In this document: positions 1-8,845 of the stretch, piece after piece
Layout of the letters: every line of letters begins with the position of its first letter
Position numbering within the stretch: position 1 is the stretch's first letter
Source of the DNA: Methylobacterium sp. PvR107
Lineage (GTDB): Bacteria > Pseudomonadota > Alphaproteobacteria > Rhizobiales > Beijerinckiaceae
Reading direction: 5' to 3'
Assembly (NCBI RefSeq): GCF_017833295.1
Contig: NZ_JAFIBW010000001.1
Span: forward strand, 2,294,001-2,358,000
Length of the DNA: 64,000 nucleotides
Notes under the pieces: model-generated
Told to the model about the DNA's origin: nothing
The model's input: the letters and a program-made list of their open reading frames with translations, nothing else
The model's database searches: none
Made by a program: the position numbers and the translations under genes

Positions 1-807
1 ATCCGTCTGTGTCCGCTCCGGCTGATCCAGAACCCTGGCCACCGTCAGGCGCAGCGCCTGGGCGCTCCGGTAGCCCACCGCCGCCGCCACGGCCTGGGGT
101 GAGCGCCCCTCGGCCTCCAGCGCCAGGGCGCGGATCACCCGCGCGCGCGCCCGCCAGTCGCCGAAGCTCAGGCCGGTCTCCGCCCGGAAACCGCGGGTCA
201 GCGTGCGCCGGCTCGCCCCGGCGCGGTCGGCCCAAACGTCGAGATCCGCCCCCGAGGCCGGATCCTCGATCAACCCGAGGCAGACCCGGCGCAGGCGCGG
301 GTCGCGGGGCAGCGGCAGGACGAGCGGCGTCGCGGGCGCACGGCCGATCTCGTCGAGCACCAGGGCCGCGAGATGGCCGCCGCGCCCGTCCTCGTCATAG
401 AGCACCGGCTCCGCCGCGAGGGCCGTCAGCGCCGCGGCCAGGAGCGATGAGACCGCGATCACCCGGCAGCCCGTCGGGAAGCCGGTGACGGCGGCAGGAT
501 CGAGATAGGCCGAGCACATCGCCACCGCACCGTGGGTCGCCACCGCGTGCGGCAGGCGCGGCGGGATCCAGAGGGCGTGGCCCTCAGGCACGACCCAGGT
601 CCCATCCTCGGCGGACGCCATCATCAGGCCGGCGGTGGCGTAGAGGAGCTGCGCGCGCGGGTGGAAGTGGCGATCCAGCACCATCCCGGCCGCGTAGGCC
701 TTGGGCATCACCGCGACCGCGCGCGGCACGTCCTGATAGTCAGCCGCGTTCGTGGACCGCGCAGGTCGGTGCGCCGCCGCCAGCGAATTTGGCCCGTTCG
801 CATACAT
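1..807 (-). CDS. AraC-family transcriptional regulator, C-terminus cut by window start
   Basis: The minus-strand frame is open from ATG 807 to the window edge, giving 269 visible residues. An N-terminal cupin-like sensing domain (about residues 10-130, with the DRHFHPRAQ and LWIPPRLPHAV stretches typical of AraC_binding domains) precedes a two-HTH AraC DNA-binding domain. The last helix-turn-helix is visible as AAAVGYRSAQAL near residues 240-255. The protein probably lacks only a few C-terminal residues. It is divergent from the MFS transporter starting at 870 with 62 bp between the starts, so it likely controls that transporter and itself, as in NimR/NimT-like pairs. The ligand cannot be read from the sequence. 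Confidence 0.85.
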   Translation of the reverse strand, partial: MYANGPNSLAAAHRPARSTNAADYQDVPRAVAVMPKAYAAGMVLDRHFHPRAQLLYATAGLMMASAEDGTWVVPEGHALWIPPRLPHAVATHGAVAMCSAYLDPAAVTGFPTGCRVIAVSSLLAAALTALAAEPVLYDEDGRGGHLAALVLDEIGRAPATPLVLPLPRDPRLRRVCLGLIEDPASGADLDVWADRAGASRRTLTRGFRAETGLSFGDWRARARVIRALALEAEGRSPQAVAAAVGYRSAQALRLTVARVLDQPERTQTD

Positions 808-869
808 ACTCGGCCCGACACCTCCATCGGGTCAGGCTATCAGGGTCCAATCCCGGAGGATACGCCGCG

Positions 870-2066
870 ATGGATTCGGACACGCTGTCCCGCCGCACCC
901 TGCGCTTCGTTAACGTCGCGCACGCCCTCGATCACTTCGTGCTGCTGATCTACCCGACCGCGGTCATCGCCATCGCGGCGCAGACCGGGCTCGGCTACGG
1001 CGAGTTGATCGGGCTCGCCACCGGCGCCTTCGTGGCCTTCGGCCTGTGCTCCCTGCCGATGGGGTCGCTGGCCGACCGGTTCGGGCGCCGCAACATGCTG
1101 GCGGTGTTCTTCTTCGGCTACGGCCTGTCCTGCCTCGGCGTGGCGAGCGCCTCGACGCCGCTCGGCTTCGCCCTCTGGCTCTGCGTGCTCGGCCTCGCCT
1201 CGGCGATCTACCACCCGGTCGGCTCGGCCATGCTGGTGACCCATGCCCGCCGGCTCGGGCGCGACCTCGGGATCAACGGCGTCTGGGGCAATTTCGGCGC
1301 GGCCTCGGCCTCCGGCCTCACGGCGCTGCTCGCCGCCACCATCAGCTGGCGCGCGGCCTTCGTGGTCCCGGGCCTCGTCTGCCTCGCCTGCGGGGCGGCC
1401 TTCCTGGCGCTGGTGCCGGGCGACGGCGAGGCCTCGGGCAAGAAGGCCGGCGGCGCCGCGGTGATCCCGGTCACCCGGCCCTGGGCGCTGATGGCGATGT
1501 TCGGCCTGTCGATCTTCGCGGGCGGCCTGACCTTCAACCTGACGACGATCAGCCTGCCCAAGGTGATCGACGAGGGCGTCGGCCACGCGCTGCCCCTGGC
1601 ACTGACCGGCTCGATCGCCACCGGCGTGTTCCTGTTCGGCGCCCTGATGCAGCTCGCCATGGGCCGGCTGATCGACCGCTACAGCCTGCCCGCCCTGTTC
1701 GTGGCGCTCTCGGTGCTGCAGCCGCTGGGCCTCGGGATCGCGGCCCTGAGCACCGGCGTGCCCCTGCTCGGCGGACTCGTGCTGGCTATGACGGCGATCT
1801 ACGGGCAGGTGGTGATCAACGACGCCATGATCGCCCGCTACGTGCCCCCTGCCTACCGGGCCCGGGCCTACAGCGTGCGCTACTTCGTGGGGTTCACGGC
1901 GAGTGGATTCGTAGTCCCGGCCATCGCGCTGCTGCACGACCGCGGCGGCTTCGCGCTGGTGCTCGGCGCCGCCTCGGCCTGCGGCGCGGTGATCTGGCTC
2001 TCGGCGATCGGCTTCCTCAGGCTGACCCAGGGCGGCGCGCGGCCGGCGCTCGCCGCAGCGGAGTAG
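870..2066 (+). CDS. MFS transporter
   Basis: This 398-residue protein has about twelve hydrophobic segments and an MFS motif A between TM2 and TM3 (GSLADRFGRRN, residues 65-75). The start at ATG 870 is preferred over upstream in-frame starts because a GGAGGA ribosome-binding site lies at 855-860 and the upstream codons encode Arg/Ser-rich non-conserved sequence. The divergent AraC gene is its probable regulator. It is an inner-membrane secondary transporter, probably proton-coupled efflux. Substrate specificity is not evident. Family assignment is secure. Confidence 0.88.
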   Translation: MDSDTLSRRTLRFVNVAHALDHFVLLIYPTAVIAIAAQTGLGYGELIGLATGAFVAFGLCSLPMGSLADRFGRRNMLAVFFFGYGLSCLGVASASTPLGFALWLCVLGLASAIYHPVGSAMLVTHARRLGRDLGINGVWGNFGAASASGLTALLAATISWRAAFVVPGLVCLACGAAFLALVPGDGEASGKKAGGAAVIPVTRPWALMAMFGLSIFAGGLTFNLTTISLPKVIDEGVGHALPLALTGSIATGVFLFGALMQLAMGRLIDRYSLPALFVALSVLQPLGLGIAALSTGVPLLGGLVLAMTAIYGQVVINDAMIARYVPPAYRARAYSVRYFVGFTASGFVVPAIALLHDRGGFALVLGAASACGAVIWLSAIGFLRLTQGGARPALAAAE

Positions 2067-2139
2067 CGGGACCGTTTGCGGCGCTCGGCCGACGCTGCTA
2101 CGCGGCCCTCCTCCGACCCGTGAGCATCGTGACCCCGCC

Positions 2140-2652
2140 GTGAGCCCCCTGTCCCTCGTCATCCGGCCGGAGCGGCTGGAGGATGCCGCCGCCATCGAGC
2201 GGCTCCAGGCCCGGGCCTTCGGCCCCGGTCGGTTCGCCCGCACCGCCTACCGCCTGCGCGAGGGTGCGGCCGAACGGATCGAGCTCGGCGTCACCGCCTC
2301 CGTGGGCAGCTTCCTCGTCGGCTCGGTGCGGATGGGGCCGGTACGGACCGGAGCGACATCCTTCGTGATGCTCGGACCGCTCGCGGTCGATCCGAGCTTC
2401 GAAGGGCGCGGGATCGGCGGAACCCTGACCCGCGCGGCGATCGAGGCGGCACGCGAGGCAGGCGAAGGCCTCGTGCTCCTGGTGGGCGATGCCCCCTACT
2501 ACAGCCGGTTCGGCTTCACCCCCGTGCCCCAGGGGCAGATCGCCCTGCCGGGACCGGTCGATCCGACGCGGCTCCTCTGGCTGGAGCTGGCGGCGGGTTT
2601 TCGCGACCGGGTCGCCGGTCTGGTCGAAGCGGTTCCGGCGTCGGGCGTGTAG
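2140..2652 (+). CDS. GNAT-family N-acetyltransferase, YhbS-like
   Basis: This 170-residue protein has a GNAT fold. The acetyl-CoA pyrophosphate loop is seen as FEGRGIGGTL around residues 87-96, and the YYSRFGF stretch near residue 120 is typical of the YhbS/predicted N-acetyltransferase subgroup. The start is GTG 2140; an in-frame upstream alternative is excluded because the frame of GTG 2120 stops immediately. The gene follows the MFS transporter by 73 bp and may be co-transcribed. The acetylated substrate is unknown. Confidence 0.8.
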   Translation: MSPLSLVIRPERLEDAAAIERLQARAFGPGRFARTAYRLREGAAERIELGVTASVGSFLVGSVRMGPVRTGATSFVMLGPLAVDPSFEGRGIGGTLTRAAIEAAREAGEGLVLLVGDAPYYSRFGFTPVPQGQIALPGPVDPTRLLWLELAAGFRDRVAGLVEAVPASGV

Positions 2653-2656
2653 TGTC

Positions 2657-2679
2657 CGCCCGGCCTCAGAGACCGGGCG
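2657..2679. terminator. hairpin after the GNAT gene
   Basis: A 7-bp stem (CGCCCGG at 2657-2663 pairing with CCGGGCG at 2673-2679) with a 9-nt loop begins five bases after the GNAT stop codon and is followed by ATTCT. The flanking genes converge here, so it may act in both directions. There is no long T tract. Confidence 0.45.
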
Positions 2680-2698
2680 ATTCTGAAGCGTGACGCTG

Positions 2699-2968
2699 TC
2701 AGCGGCGGGTGCCGGTGCCGCTGGTGCCGGACGTCCCGGACGTCCCGGTGGCCGAACCGCCGGTGCGGGAGGTCGAGCCGGTCGTGTCCGAGGTGCCGGA
2801 CTTCATCTCATGACCGGGCGCGTAACCGGAGGCGCCCGGGCTTCCGGCCTTGCTGCCGCGATCCTGCATCTCGTGACCCGGCGTCCGGGACGAGGCCCCC
2901 TGCTCTGCCGCGAAGGCGGTGCCCCCGAGGGCCAGGGTGGCCAGGACGATGATGGGCAAGCGCTGCAT
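2699..2968 (-). CDS. small secreted Gly/Ser/Thr-rich protein with PGHEM repeats
   Basis: This 89-residue protein begins with a clear Sec signal peptide (residues 1-20, ending AFA before AEQG). The mature part is low-complexity, with two copies of a PGHEM(Q/K) motif near residues 30 and 53 and a Gly-Thr-Ser tail. A strong AGGAGGA ribosome-binding site lies upstream of the ATG. Codon use is like its neighbours. No enzymatic domain is visible and I do not recognise a function. The composition suggests a periplasmic or envelope-associated, possibly stress-related, protein. Confidence 0.65.
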   Translation of the reverse strand: MQRLPIIVLATLALGGTAFAAEQGASSRTPGHEMQDRGSKAGSPGASGYAPGHEMKSGTSDTTGSTSRTGGSATGTSGTSGTSGTGTRR

Positions 2969-3040
2969 GGCGTGTCTCCTCCTGTAGGGGCCTCGTAATG
3001 CCGGACCCGCCCGGACCGTTCCGAAACAGTCGGCCGGGCC

Positions 3041-4222
3041 TCACGCCCGCCGGAGGGCCAGCCCGGCGATCAAACCGGCCGAGAGGAGTGCCAGCGCGAC
3101 GGGCGTCGCCGAGGTGGCGGGCCAGGCGGACGCCGCGGCCGTGAACAGCGCCCCGAAGGTCATCTGGGTGAAGCCGTAGAGGCTGGAGGCGGAGCCGGCC
3201 GCGTGCGGATCGACGTTCATCAGCCCGGCGACCGCGTTCGGGCTGAGGAGTCCGACGCCGACCGCGTAGGCGAACAGCGGTACGATGAGGCTGACGACAC
3301 CGAGCATCCCGGTGCGGTCGACCACCAGCAGCGACAGGGCCGCCGCGATGCAGAGGAGGTTGCCGCGCCGCGCCGCCTTGCGGATCGGGACGCGGGCCGC
3401 GAGGCGGCTCGCCAGGACCGCGCCGCCGACCATGCCGAATACCACGATCAGGCAATCGAACCCGACCTCCTGCGACGAGCGCCCGAGCCGGTCCACGAGC
3501 AGGAACGGCGCCACCGCCAGGAAGGCGTAGAGGCTCGTGCCACCGCAGGCGCCGGCAACCAGGTAGGCGCGGAACACCGGGATCCGCACGAGCCGCAGAT
3601 AGCCGGCGAGCACGGCGACGAAGCCCGGCAGCGCCACCTTATGGCGGTTGGTCTCGGGCAGGGTGAACACCACCAGGGTGCCCAGCACGGCCACGAGGCC
3701 GGCGAGCACCACGAATACCGCGCGCCAGCCGAAGGCCTCGTTCACCACGCCCCCGATCGCCGGCGCCAGTGCCGGCGTGAGCGTCATCGCGGTCGTCAGG
3801 ATCGCGAGCTTGCGGGCCGCATCGTCGCGGGTCGAGACGTCCCGCACCATGGCGCGGCCGATCACCAGGGAGCCGCAGGCGCCGAGCGATTGCAGGACGC
3901 GGGCGACGAGCAGGGTTCCGATATTCGGTGCCGGGATCGCGAGCAGCAGCCCGACGAGATAGAGGCCGAGCCCGCCGATCAGGATCGGCCGCCTTCCGTA
4001 CCGGTCCGAGAGCGGGCCGTAGAGCAGCTGACCACCCGCGAGACCGATCAGGTACACGGTGATGGTGAGTTGCGCGCCGGCCGCGTTGGTGCCGAGATCC
4101 GCGGCGGCCGCCGCGAGGGCCGGCACGAAGATGTGCAGGGCCACCGTTCCGGTCATGGTCACGGCGACCAGCAGCGGCAGGGGAGCGCGTCGCTCCCCCG
4201 CATCGGGACGTCGCACGAGCAA
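3041..4222 (-). CDS. Bcr/CflA-family multidrug efflux MFS transporter
   Basis: This 393-residue inner-membrane protein has twelve predicted helices. Motif A (GPLSDRYGRRP, about residues 68-78) and the Bcr/CflA-type motif around PALAPAIGG near residue 155 place it in the drug:H+ antiporter family (12-TM DHA1, Bcr/CflA branch, known for bicyclomycin, sulfonamide or chloramphenicol export). The gene stands alone: it converges with the GNAT side and is separated from the upstream cytochrome gene by 153 bp. Substrate is not inferable. Confidence 0.88.
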   Translation of the reverse strand: MLVRRPDAGERRAPLPLLVAVTMTGTVALHIFVPALAAAAADLGTNAAGAQLTITVYLIGLAGGQLLYGPLSDRYGRRPILIGGLGLYLVGLLLAIPAPNIGTLLVARVLQSLGACGSLVIGRAMVRDVSTRDDAARKLAILTTAMTLTPALAPAIGGVVNEAFGWRAVFVVLAGLVAVLGTLVVFTLPETNRHKVALPGFVAVLAGYLRLVRIPVFRAYLVAGACGGTSLYAFLAVAPFLLVDRLGRSSQEVGFDCLIVVFGMVGGAVLASRLAARVPIRKAARRGNLLCIAAALSLLVVDRTGMLGVVSLIVPLFAYAVGVGLLSPNAVAGLMNVDPHAAGSASSLYGFTQMTFGALFTAAASAWPATSATPVALALLSAGLIAGLALRRA

Positions 4223-4375
4223 GGCAGTTCCTTCGCGGTTGCCGACCCGGACGGATGCCGGGCCGCGGCCGCTTTAAGGCAAAGGCCGGGCCCGGAGCCA
4301 TGCCATCCGAACGCGCCTGACGCGCAGGGTGTCCGACCGCCGCCGGGTCCGGGCCGCGTGGCGGCCCGGTCGGCC

Positions 4376-5350
4376 CTACTGCTGCTTCGGCAGAGGCTGC
4401 GGCGTGGGCAGGGGCGCGTTCTGGTCCTTGGTCGGACCGCCGACCTCAAGGTCCTTCGCCCGGTCGACCGCCTCGGGATTGGCCTGGGCCGGCGGCTCCT
4501 TGGCGGCCGGGGACGCGGGCGCTGTGGGCTCGGCGGGGATCAGGCTCGACGGCGTTCCCTGCTGGTCGCCGTCATGGGCGCTGGCCGGGGGCGACGGCGC
4601 GTTCCGGTCACTCGATTCACTCGGCGCGCGCGGGCTGCCGGGGGACTTCTCCTCCACCGGCTTGGCCGTGCTGGTGTCGGCCGGCTTGGCCGGGCTCTCC
4701 TTGCCCTCGGACGGCTTCGATGCGGCCGGCTTTGCGGCGGACGGCTTGTCGGCAGCAGGCTTGTCCTCGGGCTTCGCCGCCGCCGGCTCGGCCGCAGGCG
4801 GCGCGTCGCTCTTCTCGACGGCGGGCAGCGGCTTGGGATCATCCGCGTTCGAACGCAGATAGGCGATCACGTTCGCGCGCTCCTGCGGCGAGGCGATGCC
4901 GGCGAAGGCCATCTTGGTGCCTTTCGCGTACCCCTTCGGATTGGTCAGGAAGGCGTCGAGATCCGCGTAGGTCCAGGTGCCGCCCTTCTCCTTCAGGGCC
5001 GCCGAGTACTCGAAGCCAGGATGGGCGCCCTTCGGCCGCTCCACGACGCCGTAGAGATCCGGGCCGACCTTGTTCGGGCCGCCCTTCTCGAAATTGTGGC
5101 AGGCGTGGCAGGCCTTGGTGCCAGCCTCGCCCTTCTCGGCGTTGGCGCTTGCGAGCCGGACCGCAATCGGCTCCACCTTGGCCTCCGGCGCCGCGGCAGC
5201 GGCCTGCGGCTCCGGCTCGGGCAGATCGTAGCCGGCTTTGCCAGCCGGCTTCGGATGGTAGATCAATTCGGCGACGAAACCCGATCCGGCCGCGAACAGC
5301 AGGGCGCCAAGGACGGCCCCCAGGACTTTGTTCACCTCGAACGAGTTCAT
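4376..5350 (-). CDS. cycM: membrane-anchored c-type cytochrome (CycM-like) with a long Ala/Pro/Lys-rich tail
   Basis: This 324-residue protein has an N-terminal membrane anchor (about residues 8-28), a linker, and a class I cytochrome c domain (about residues 65-172) with heme motif CHACH at 81-85 and a probable axial Met at 147 (GTKMAFAG). This matches CycM (membrane cytochrome c552) of Bradyrhizobium, an electron carrier to the aa3 oxidase. The start ATG 5350 is chosen over 5413 because it places the anchor at the N terminus. The residues beyond about 175 form a roughly 150-residue tail of Ala, Pro, Lys and Ser that ordinary CycM (about 180 residues) lacks. The gene is divergent from kdsB-pheA, an arrangement common in Hyphomicrobiales. 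Confidence 0.85.
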   Translation of the reverse strand: MNSFEVNKVLGAVLGALLFAAGSGFVAELIYHPKPAGKAGYDLPEPEPQAAAAAPEAKVEPIAVRLASANAEKGEAGTKACHACHNFEKGGPNKVGPDLYGVVERPKGAHPGFEYSAALKEKGGTWTYADLDAFLTNPKGYAKGTKMAFAGIASPQERANVIAYLRSNADDPKPLPAVEKSDAPPAAEPAAAKPEDKPAADKPSAAKPAASKPSEGKESPAKPADTSTAKPVEEKSPGSPRAPSESSDRNAPSPPASAHDGDQQGTPSSLIPAEPTAPASPAAKEPPAQANPEAVDRAKDLEVGGPTKDQNAPLPTPQPLPKQQ

Positions 5351-5672
5351 GCTCTTCTCGCGACTCGGCCCGGACCGATCGCACGCCTGGTTCGGGCGAG
5401 CAGGCACGGACACCGGACATTGGAAGATTTCGCGGTTGCCTTAGCCGTTCCGGACCGCTCCTGACAATGCCGCCGGGGCCATCCGCGGCGCTCCGGCGCA
5501 GGATTGTTCCACCGAATTGTCCAGCTTGTCACCCGGCGGCCTCGTTGCGGCATCTTTTCTCTACGTGCGCCGTCCGCCGGTCCCGGGGGACGACAACCGG
5601 GGACGGGCCTGTTAAGCAGCCGGCCGATTCCCGGCGCGGGCAGCACGTGCCCGCGCCCAGGTCCGATTTCGC
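5351..5672. other. divergent intergenic region cycM-like/kdsB
   Basis: These 322 bases hold no plausible gene. They lie between two divergent starts and must carry both promoters. I see no convincing -35/-10 pair, riboswitch or repeat. Confidence 0.5.
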
Positions 5673-6416
5673 ATGTCCGATCCCCTGGTCCTGATCCCGG
5701 CCCGCCTCGCGGCGACCCGCCTGCCGAACAAGCCGCTGGCCGACATCGCCGGCGAGGCCATGATCGTCCATGTCTGGCGCCGGGCCGTCGAGGCCGGGAT
5801 CGGCCCCGTTGTGGTCGCCACCGACACGGCCGAGATCGCCCGGACCGTGGAGGCGGCGGGCGGGCTCGCGGTGATGACCCGGGCCGACCACCCGTCGGGC
5901 TCCGACCGGCTCGCGGAGGCGCTGGAGATCGTCGATCCGGAGGGGCGCCACGACGTGGTGGTGAACGTGCAGGGCGACCTGCCGACCATCGATCCGGCGA
6001 TCATCGGCGCGGCCGTCCTGCCGCTCGCCGACCGGACGGTCGACATCGTCACCCTCTGCGCCCCAATCGTTGATCCGCACGAAGCCGACAACCCGAACGT
6101 GGTCAAGCTGGTCGGCCACCAGGTCGGCCCCGGCCGCCTGCGCGCGCTCTACTTCACCCGCGCCCGCGCCCCCTGGGGCGACGGGCCGCTCTGGCACCAT
6201 ATCGGCCTCTACGCCTACCGGCGCACCGCCCTGACCCGCTTCGTGGCCCTGCCCCCGGGTGAGCTGGAGGTTCGCGAGAAGCTGGAGCAGCTGCGGGCGC
6301 TCGAGGCCGGCATGCGCATCGACGCCGCCATCGTCGACGATCTGCCCCTCGGCGTCGACACCCCCGCCGACCTGGAGCGCGCCCGCGCCCTGCTCCAGGC
6401 CCGGCGCCTCAACTGA
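5673..6416 (+). CDS. kdsB: 3-deoxy-manno-octulosonate cytidylyltransferase
   Basis: This 247-residue cytosolic enzyme activates Kdo with CTP to CMP-Kdo for lipopolysaccharide inner-core synthesis. The N-terminal nucleotide-binding signature ([15 protein letters not shown], residues 8-22), the HPSGSDR segment and the VNVQGDLP metal/nucleotide motif near residue 96 are present. Length fits the family (about 245). pheA follows after 24 bp, so they are probably co-transcribed. The pairing has no obvious metabolic logic but is conserved in related genomes. Confidence 0.95.
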   Translation: MSDPLVLIPARLAATRLPNKPLADIAGEAMIVHVWRRAVEAGIGPVVVATDTAEIARTVEAAGGLAVMTRADHPSGSDRLAEALEIVDPEGRHDVVVNVQGDLPTIDPAIIGAAVLPLADRTVDIVTLCAPIVDPHEADNPNVVKLVGHQVGPGRLRALYFTRARAPWGDGPLWHHIGLYAYRRTALTRFVALPPGELEVREKLEQLRALEAGMRIDAAIVDDLPLGVDTPADLERARALLQARRLN

Positions 6417-6440
6417 ACGCGCGTTCGAAACCTCGCCGCC

Positions 6441-7298
6441 ATGACAGACCGCATTATCGCCTACCAGGGTGAGCCCGGGGCCAACTCGCACATCATCTGC
6501 GCGGAAGCCTTTCCGGACTGGACGTCCCTACCCTGCGCCACCTTCGAGGACGCGTTCGCGGCCGTCACGGAAGGCCGCGCGCAGCGGGCGATGATCCCGA
6601 TCGAGAACTCGATTGCCGGCCGCGTCGCCGACATCCACCACCTGATCCCGACCTCGCCGCTGCACATCGTGGCCGAGCACTTCCTGCCGATCCACTTCCA
6701 GCTCATGGTCCTTCCGGGCACGCCGATCGAGTCGATCCGGACGGTCCACAGCCACGTCCACGCGCTGGGCCAGTGCCGCCGAATCGTCCGTCGCCTGGGC
6801 GTCAAGGCCGTGGTGGCCGGCGACACTGCCGGAGCCGCGCGCGAGATCGCCGAGATCGGCGACCCGAGCCGGGCGGCCCTGGCGCCGGCGCTCGCCGCCG
6901 AGGTCTACGGGCTCGACATCGTGGAGCGCGACGTCGAGGACGAGGCGCATAACACCACCCGCTTCGTGGTGTTCTCCCCCGAGGCCGAGCCGGTCGCGCC
7001 CGGGACCGAGCCCTGCGTGACGAGCTTCGTGTTCCGCGTCCGCAACATCCCGGCCGCCCTGTACAAGGCGCTCGGCGGCTTCGCGACGAACGGCGTCAAC
7101 ATGTCGAAGCTCGAGAGCTACATGTTGGACGGCGAATTCACCGCCACGCAATTCTACGCGGAGGTGGACGGCCATCCGGAAGATTCGGGCCTCGCCCGCG
7201 CCCTCGACGAACTCGGCTTCTTCTCGCGCGAGCTGCGGCTGGTCGGCACCTACCCGGCCCACCCGTTCCGCGAGGCGGCGCGGCCGGCGGCGGAGTAG
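6441..7298 (+). CDS. pheA: prephenate dehydratase
   Basis: This 285-residue enzyme makes phenylpyruvate from prephenate in phenylalanine synthesis. The catalytic domain (residues 4-178) contains the essential TRF triad at 173-175 (NTTRF). A C-terminal ACT domain (about 192-275) carries the KLESYM segment (223-228) corresponding to the phenylalanine-binding ESRP region, so feedback inhibition is expected. No chorismate mutase domain is fused. It lies 24 bp after kdsB. Confidence 0.95.
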   Translation: MTDRIIAYQGEPGANSHIICAEAFPDWTSLPCATFEDAFAAVTEGRAQRAMIPIENSIAGRVADIHHLIPTSPLHIVAEHFLPIHFQLMVLPGTPIESIRTVHSHVHALGQCRRIVRRLGVKAVVAGDTAGAAREIAEIGDPSRAALAPALAAEVYGLDIVERDVEDEAHNTTRFVVFSPEAEPVAPGTEPCVTSFVFRVRNIPAALYKALGGFATNGVNMSKLESYMLDGEFTATQFYAEVDGHPEDSGLARALDELGFFSRELRLVGTYPAHPFREAARPAAE

Positions 7299-7306
7299 CG
7301 CCCGGC

Positions 7307-8032
7307 CTATTCCCGGCGAAGCACCCGGTCCACCGCCAGATCCGACCAGAACCCGGGCCGGAAATCCCGCTTGAGCGCTTCGGGATCGTAAATCGTCTCG
7401 ACCCAGGTCAGGAAGTCGATCCCCCTGGCCTCGCCCTCCAGGCGGTAGCGGGCGAAGAACGCGTCCAGGATTCCGGTCTTGGCGAAGCGGAGATGGCCGT
7501 AGCGGGCCGAAAGCTGTCGGGCGGCCTCGGCGACCGGCCGGCCCTCGTGCAGGATCAGGTACAGGGCCGAGGCGAGACCGGCCCGGTCGGCGCCCGATTT
7601 GCAGTGCATCACCGCCGGGTACTGGACGCTCGCGAAGAACGCCTTGGCACCCAGGATGGTCTCCCGGTCCGGCGCCTCCCGGGAGCGCAGCACGAATTCC
7701 CGCAGGATCAGGCCGTGGCGCTCGCAGGCCTCGCGCTGCAGCGGCCAAGACCCGTGCTCGCGGCCGCCGCGCAGGGAGATGATCGTGCGCACGCCCTCGG
7801 CCCGGAAGCGGGCGAGCTGGTGGGGCCCGGGCTGCGCCGATCGCCAGAGCGCACCCGTGCCGACCCGATGGCGGTTGAGGTAGGCGAGGCGGAACACGCC
7901 GTGATCCATTAGCAGCATGTTGGCCCAGGCCCTCAGCCGGTCGCCGGGGCCGGCGATCGGCCGCTCGAAGCGGGCGATGCGGGCCATGCGTCGCGCGTAG
8001 CGCGTCTCGGGCTTGAGGAAGCGGTTGAACAA
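7307..8032 (-). CDS. protein tyrosine/dual-specificity-type phosphatase
   Basis: This 241-residue protein has the Cys-based phosphatase signature HCKSGADRAG, with nucleophile Cys144 and phosphate-binding Arg150. It resembles bacterial DSP-like phosphatases that act on phosphoproteins or phosphoinositides. The basic N-terminus (residues 1-35) is Arg-rich. It converges with pheA, leaving only 8 bp between stops, and has no same-strand partner. Substrate is unknown. Confidence 0.8.
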   Translation of the reverse strand: MFNRFLKPETRYARRMARIARFERPIAGPGDRLRAWANMLLMDHGVFRLAYLNRHRVGTGALWRSAQPGPHQLARFRAEGVRTIISLRGGREHGSWPLQREACERHGLILREFVLRSREAPDRETILGAKAFFASVQYPAVMHCKSGADRAGLASALYLILHEGRPVAEAARQLSARYGHLRFAKTGILDAFFARYRLEGEARGIDFLTWVETIYDPEALKRDFRPGFWSDLAVDRVLRRE

Positions 8033-8227
8033 GGCCGTACTGCCGGAGGAAACGAGCGCGGGCTCTACCAGCCGCCCGATGGGCGGGCAATTCGCGCGTC
8101 CTGCCGCCGTCGCGGGCGAGCGCCGGAAACCGGCGCCGTTCTTGCCTTCACTCCGCCAGGATCGGCATCGAACCTGCGGCGACCGCGCGGGTTATCCGCC
8201 GGTCGGACGAGGGGAGGCCGGAATCCC

Positions 8228-8734
8228 ATGACCACGCGCACCACGAGCATTCGCCGGGCCCGCGAGGCCGATCTCGGCAGCTTGTCCAAGGTGTTCGATG
8301 TGTCGTGGCGTGAGGCCTATCGCGGGATCATTCCGGGACTGCCCCTGGAGCGCCTGATTGCAAGCCGCGACCGGACGTGGTGGCGCGGCGCCCTGCGCCG
8401 TGGCCGGCCGATCGCCGTCGTCGAGACCGGTGATCGGGTGGTCGGCTACGCCGCCTACGGCCGCACCCGCAGCCGGGCCCTCGGCACGGAAGCCGAGATC
8501 GACGAGCTTTACCTCCTGCCGGAATACCAGGGCGTCGGCCTCGGACGCCGCCTGTTCCGCGCGGTGCGCAACGACCTCGCGGATCATGGCCTGACCCAGC
8601 TCGGCGTCTGGAGCCTGGAGGACAATACCCGGGCCGGAGCGTTCTACGAGGGGCTCGGCGGCAAGGCCGGCCCGCGCGTGCTGGACCGCGTGGCGGGCGT
8701 CCCCCTGCCCAAGGTCGGCTACCTGTTCGGCTGA
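8228..8734 (+). CDS. GNAT-family N-acetyltransferase
   Basis: This 168-residue protein has a clear acetyl-CoA binding loop, YQGVGLGRRLF, at residues 100-110, with the preceding beta-strand IDELYLLPE. It shares the single GNAT domain of RimI-like enzymes, but nothing fixes the substrate. It is 111 bp upstream of ppa in the same direction, with a weak hairpin (8750-8765) between them, so co-transcription is uncertain. Confidence 0.8.
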   Translation: MTTRTTSIRRAREADLGSLSKVFDVSWREAYRGIIPGLPLERLIASRDRTWWRGALRRGRPIAVVETGDRVVGYAAYGRTRSRALGTEAEIDELYLLPEYQGVGLGRRLFRAVRNDLADHGLTQLGVWSLEDNTRAGAFYEGLGGKAGPRVLDRVAGVPLPKVGYLFG

Positions 8735-8845
8735 CGTTTTCCGGCGCCCGTTGCCCAGCGGCAACCCTTCCAGATTTGCATTGGCATTGCGCGTCTCTAA
8801 GAGGTCTGGGAAGCGAAACAGTCCGCATCCCGGAAGCGAAACGCC

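Noticed and set aside
840..2243. 467-codon minus-strand frame opposite the MFS transporter
   Set aside because: Antisense shadow of a high-GC gene. It is Arg/Gly/Ala/Glu-rich without domain signals, and the sense frame has motif A and clear helices.
3203..5464. 753-codon plus-strand frame across the Bcr/CflA and cytochrome genes
   Set aside because: It reads antisense to two well-supported minus-strand genes and has no coherent domain; long open frames are expected by chance in DNA this GC-rich.
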